Assembly (NCBI GenBank): GCA_013813135.1
Contig: JACCSF010000238.1
Location: 1 to 6,869 of the forward strand
Direction: 5' to 3'
DNA length: 6,869 nt
From: Thermoleophilaceae bacterium
Lineage (GTDB): Bacteria; Actinomycetota; Thermoleophilia; Solirubrobacterales; Thermoleophilaceae
Positions 6,626 through 6,869 of this stretch are shown here, piece by piece. The translations under genes and the position numbers were made by a program. The notes beneath the pieces are model-generated. The model was given only the letters and a program-made list of their open reading frames with translations. It was not told the DNA's origin and did not search any database. Numbering within the stretch: position 1 is the first letter of the stretch; each line of letters begins with the position of its first letter.

Positions 6626-6869
6626 GAGGAGCTCTTCTCGAGGGCGGCAAAGGCCAGCCCGGTCGCCGCCGCGTAGACGGCGTGATGGAAGGCGTCGATA
6701 GCCAGCTCCTTCGGCTCGGACTCCCACGCCGGCGGAGCGACATCGAGCGTCGGCAGCATGACCTGAGCTGAGCCCCAGACCGCAGTGAAGTGGGGGAGGA
6801 CCGCCTTGCCGCCATCGAGGCCCGCCGCGTGGAGCAGGCCGCGAACCGCGCCCCACGACGTCCCGTAGC
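6622..6869 (-). CDS. C-terminus of an uncharacterised protein, 5' end beyond the window
   Basis: An open frame enters from the right edge (first complete codon at 6867) and ends in TGA at 6622-6624, giving 81 C-terminal residues. The sequence begins YGTSWGAVRGLLHAAGLDGG and continues with HFTAVWGSAQVMLPTL, APPAWE and IDAFHHAVYAAATGLAFAAL. It looks like a genuine protein: balanced composition, glycine- and alanine-rich helices, a conserved-looking His-His-Ala-Val-Tyr. The pattern resembles small actinobacterial integral-membrane proteins of unknown function; I cannot name the family with confidence. Its stop overlaps the ThDP enzyme's ATG by four bases, so the two were co-transcribed and translationally coupled. 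Confidence 0.7.
   Translation of the reverse strand, partial: YGTSWGAVRGLLHAAGLDGGKAVLPHFTAVWGSAQVMLPTLDVAPPAWESEPKELAIDAFHHAVYAAATGLAFAALEKSSS

Noticed and set aside
4940..6676. 578-codon + strand open frame opposite the ThDP enzyme.
   Set aside because: It is fully antisense to a gene with unmistakable ThDP motifs, and its product is rich in Arg, Val and Gly without recognisable domains.

Overview
This is a GC-rich window with pervasive G/C at third codon positions and long antisense open frames. Together with the protein families present, it suggests a high-GC actinobacterium. A Solirubrobacterales or other Thermoleophilia-like lineage is my best guess, but that is inference and no marker gene is present to confirm it.

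Layout. The left edge (about 1-133) holds nothing I recognise. At 134-181 is the 3' half of a tRNA-Arg(ACG): anticodon arm, variable loop, T arm and 3' acceptor strand, without its 5' half. This is what an integrated element leaves at its distal end. In that reading the element lies to the left and everything to the right is chromosomal flank. Two overlapping perfect hairpins follow (195-239), then about 390 nt without a gene. Next, on the + strand, come an intact classical short-chain dehydrogenase of the glucose 1-dehydrogenase type (630-1412) and a formate/nitrite transporter (FNT) family gene broken by two frameshifts (1453-2231).

The rest of the window is a converging block on the - strand. 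Read from the right edge it contains: the C-terminus of an unidentified protein (6622-6869); a pyruvate oxidase-like thiamine-diphosphate enzyme broken by an in-frame TAG and a 3' frameshift (4818-6625); a scrambled remnant that starts like an enolase-superfamily protein (4486-4821); a 124-residue membrane protein built of two repeats (4118-4492); and an intact glycoside hydrolase family 15 enzyme (2291-4099). Two 4-bp ATGA stop/start overlaps show the first three genes were translationally coupled.

How they may work together (inference): GH15 would release glucose from trehalose or an alpha-glucan, the SDR could oxidise glucose, the ThDP enzyme would decarboxylate pyruvate towards acetate, and an FNT channel could move small monocarboxylates. 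The sugar-handling genes are intact, while the two genes of the acetate/monocarboxylate end are disrupted. That is either real decay of one branch or indel and substitution errors in the assembly; the sequence alone cannot decide. I see no CRISPR array, transposase, defence system or clearly new multi-gene system here.
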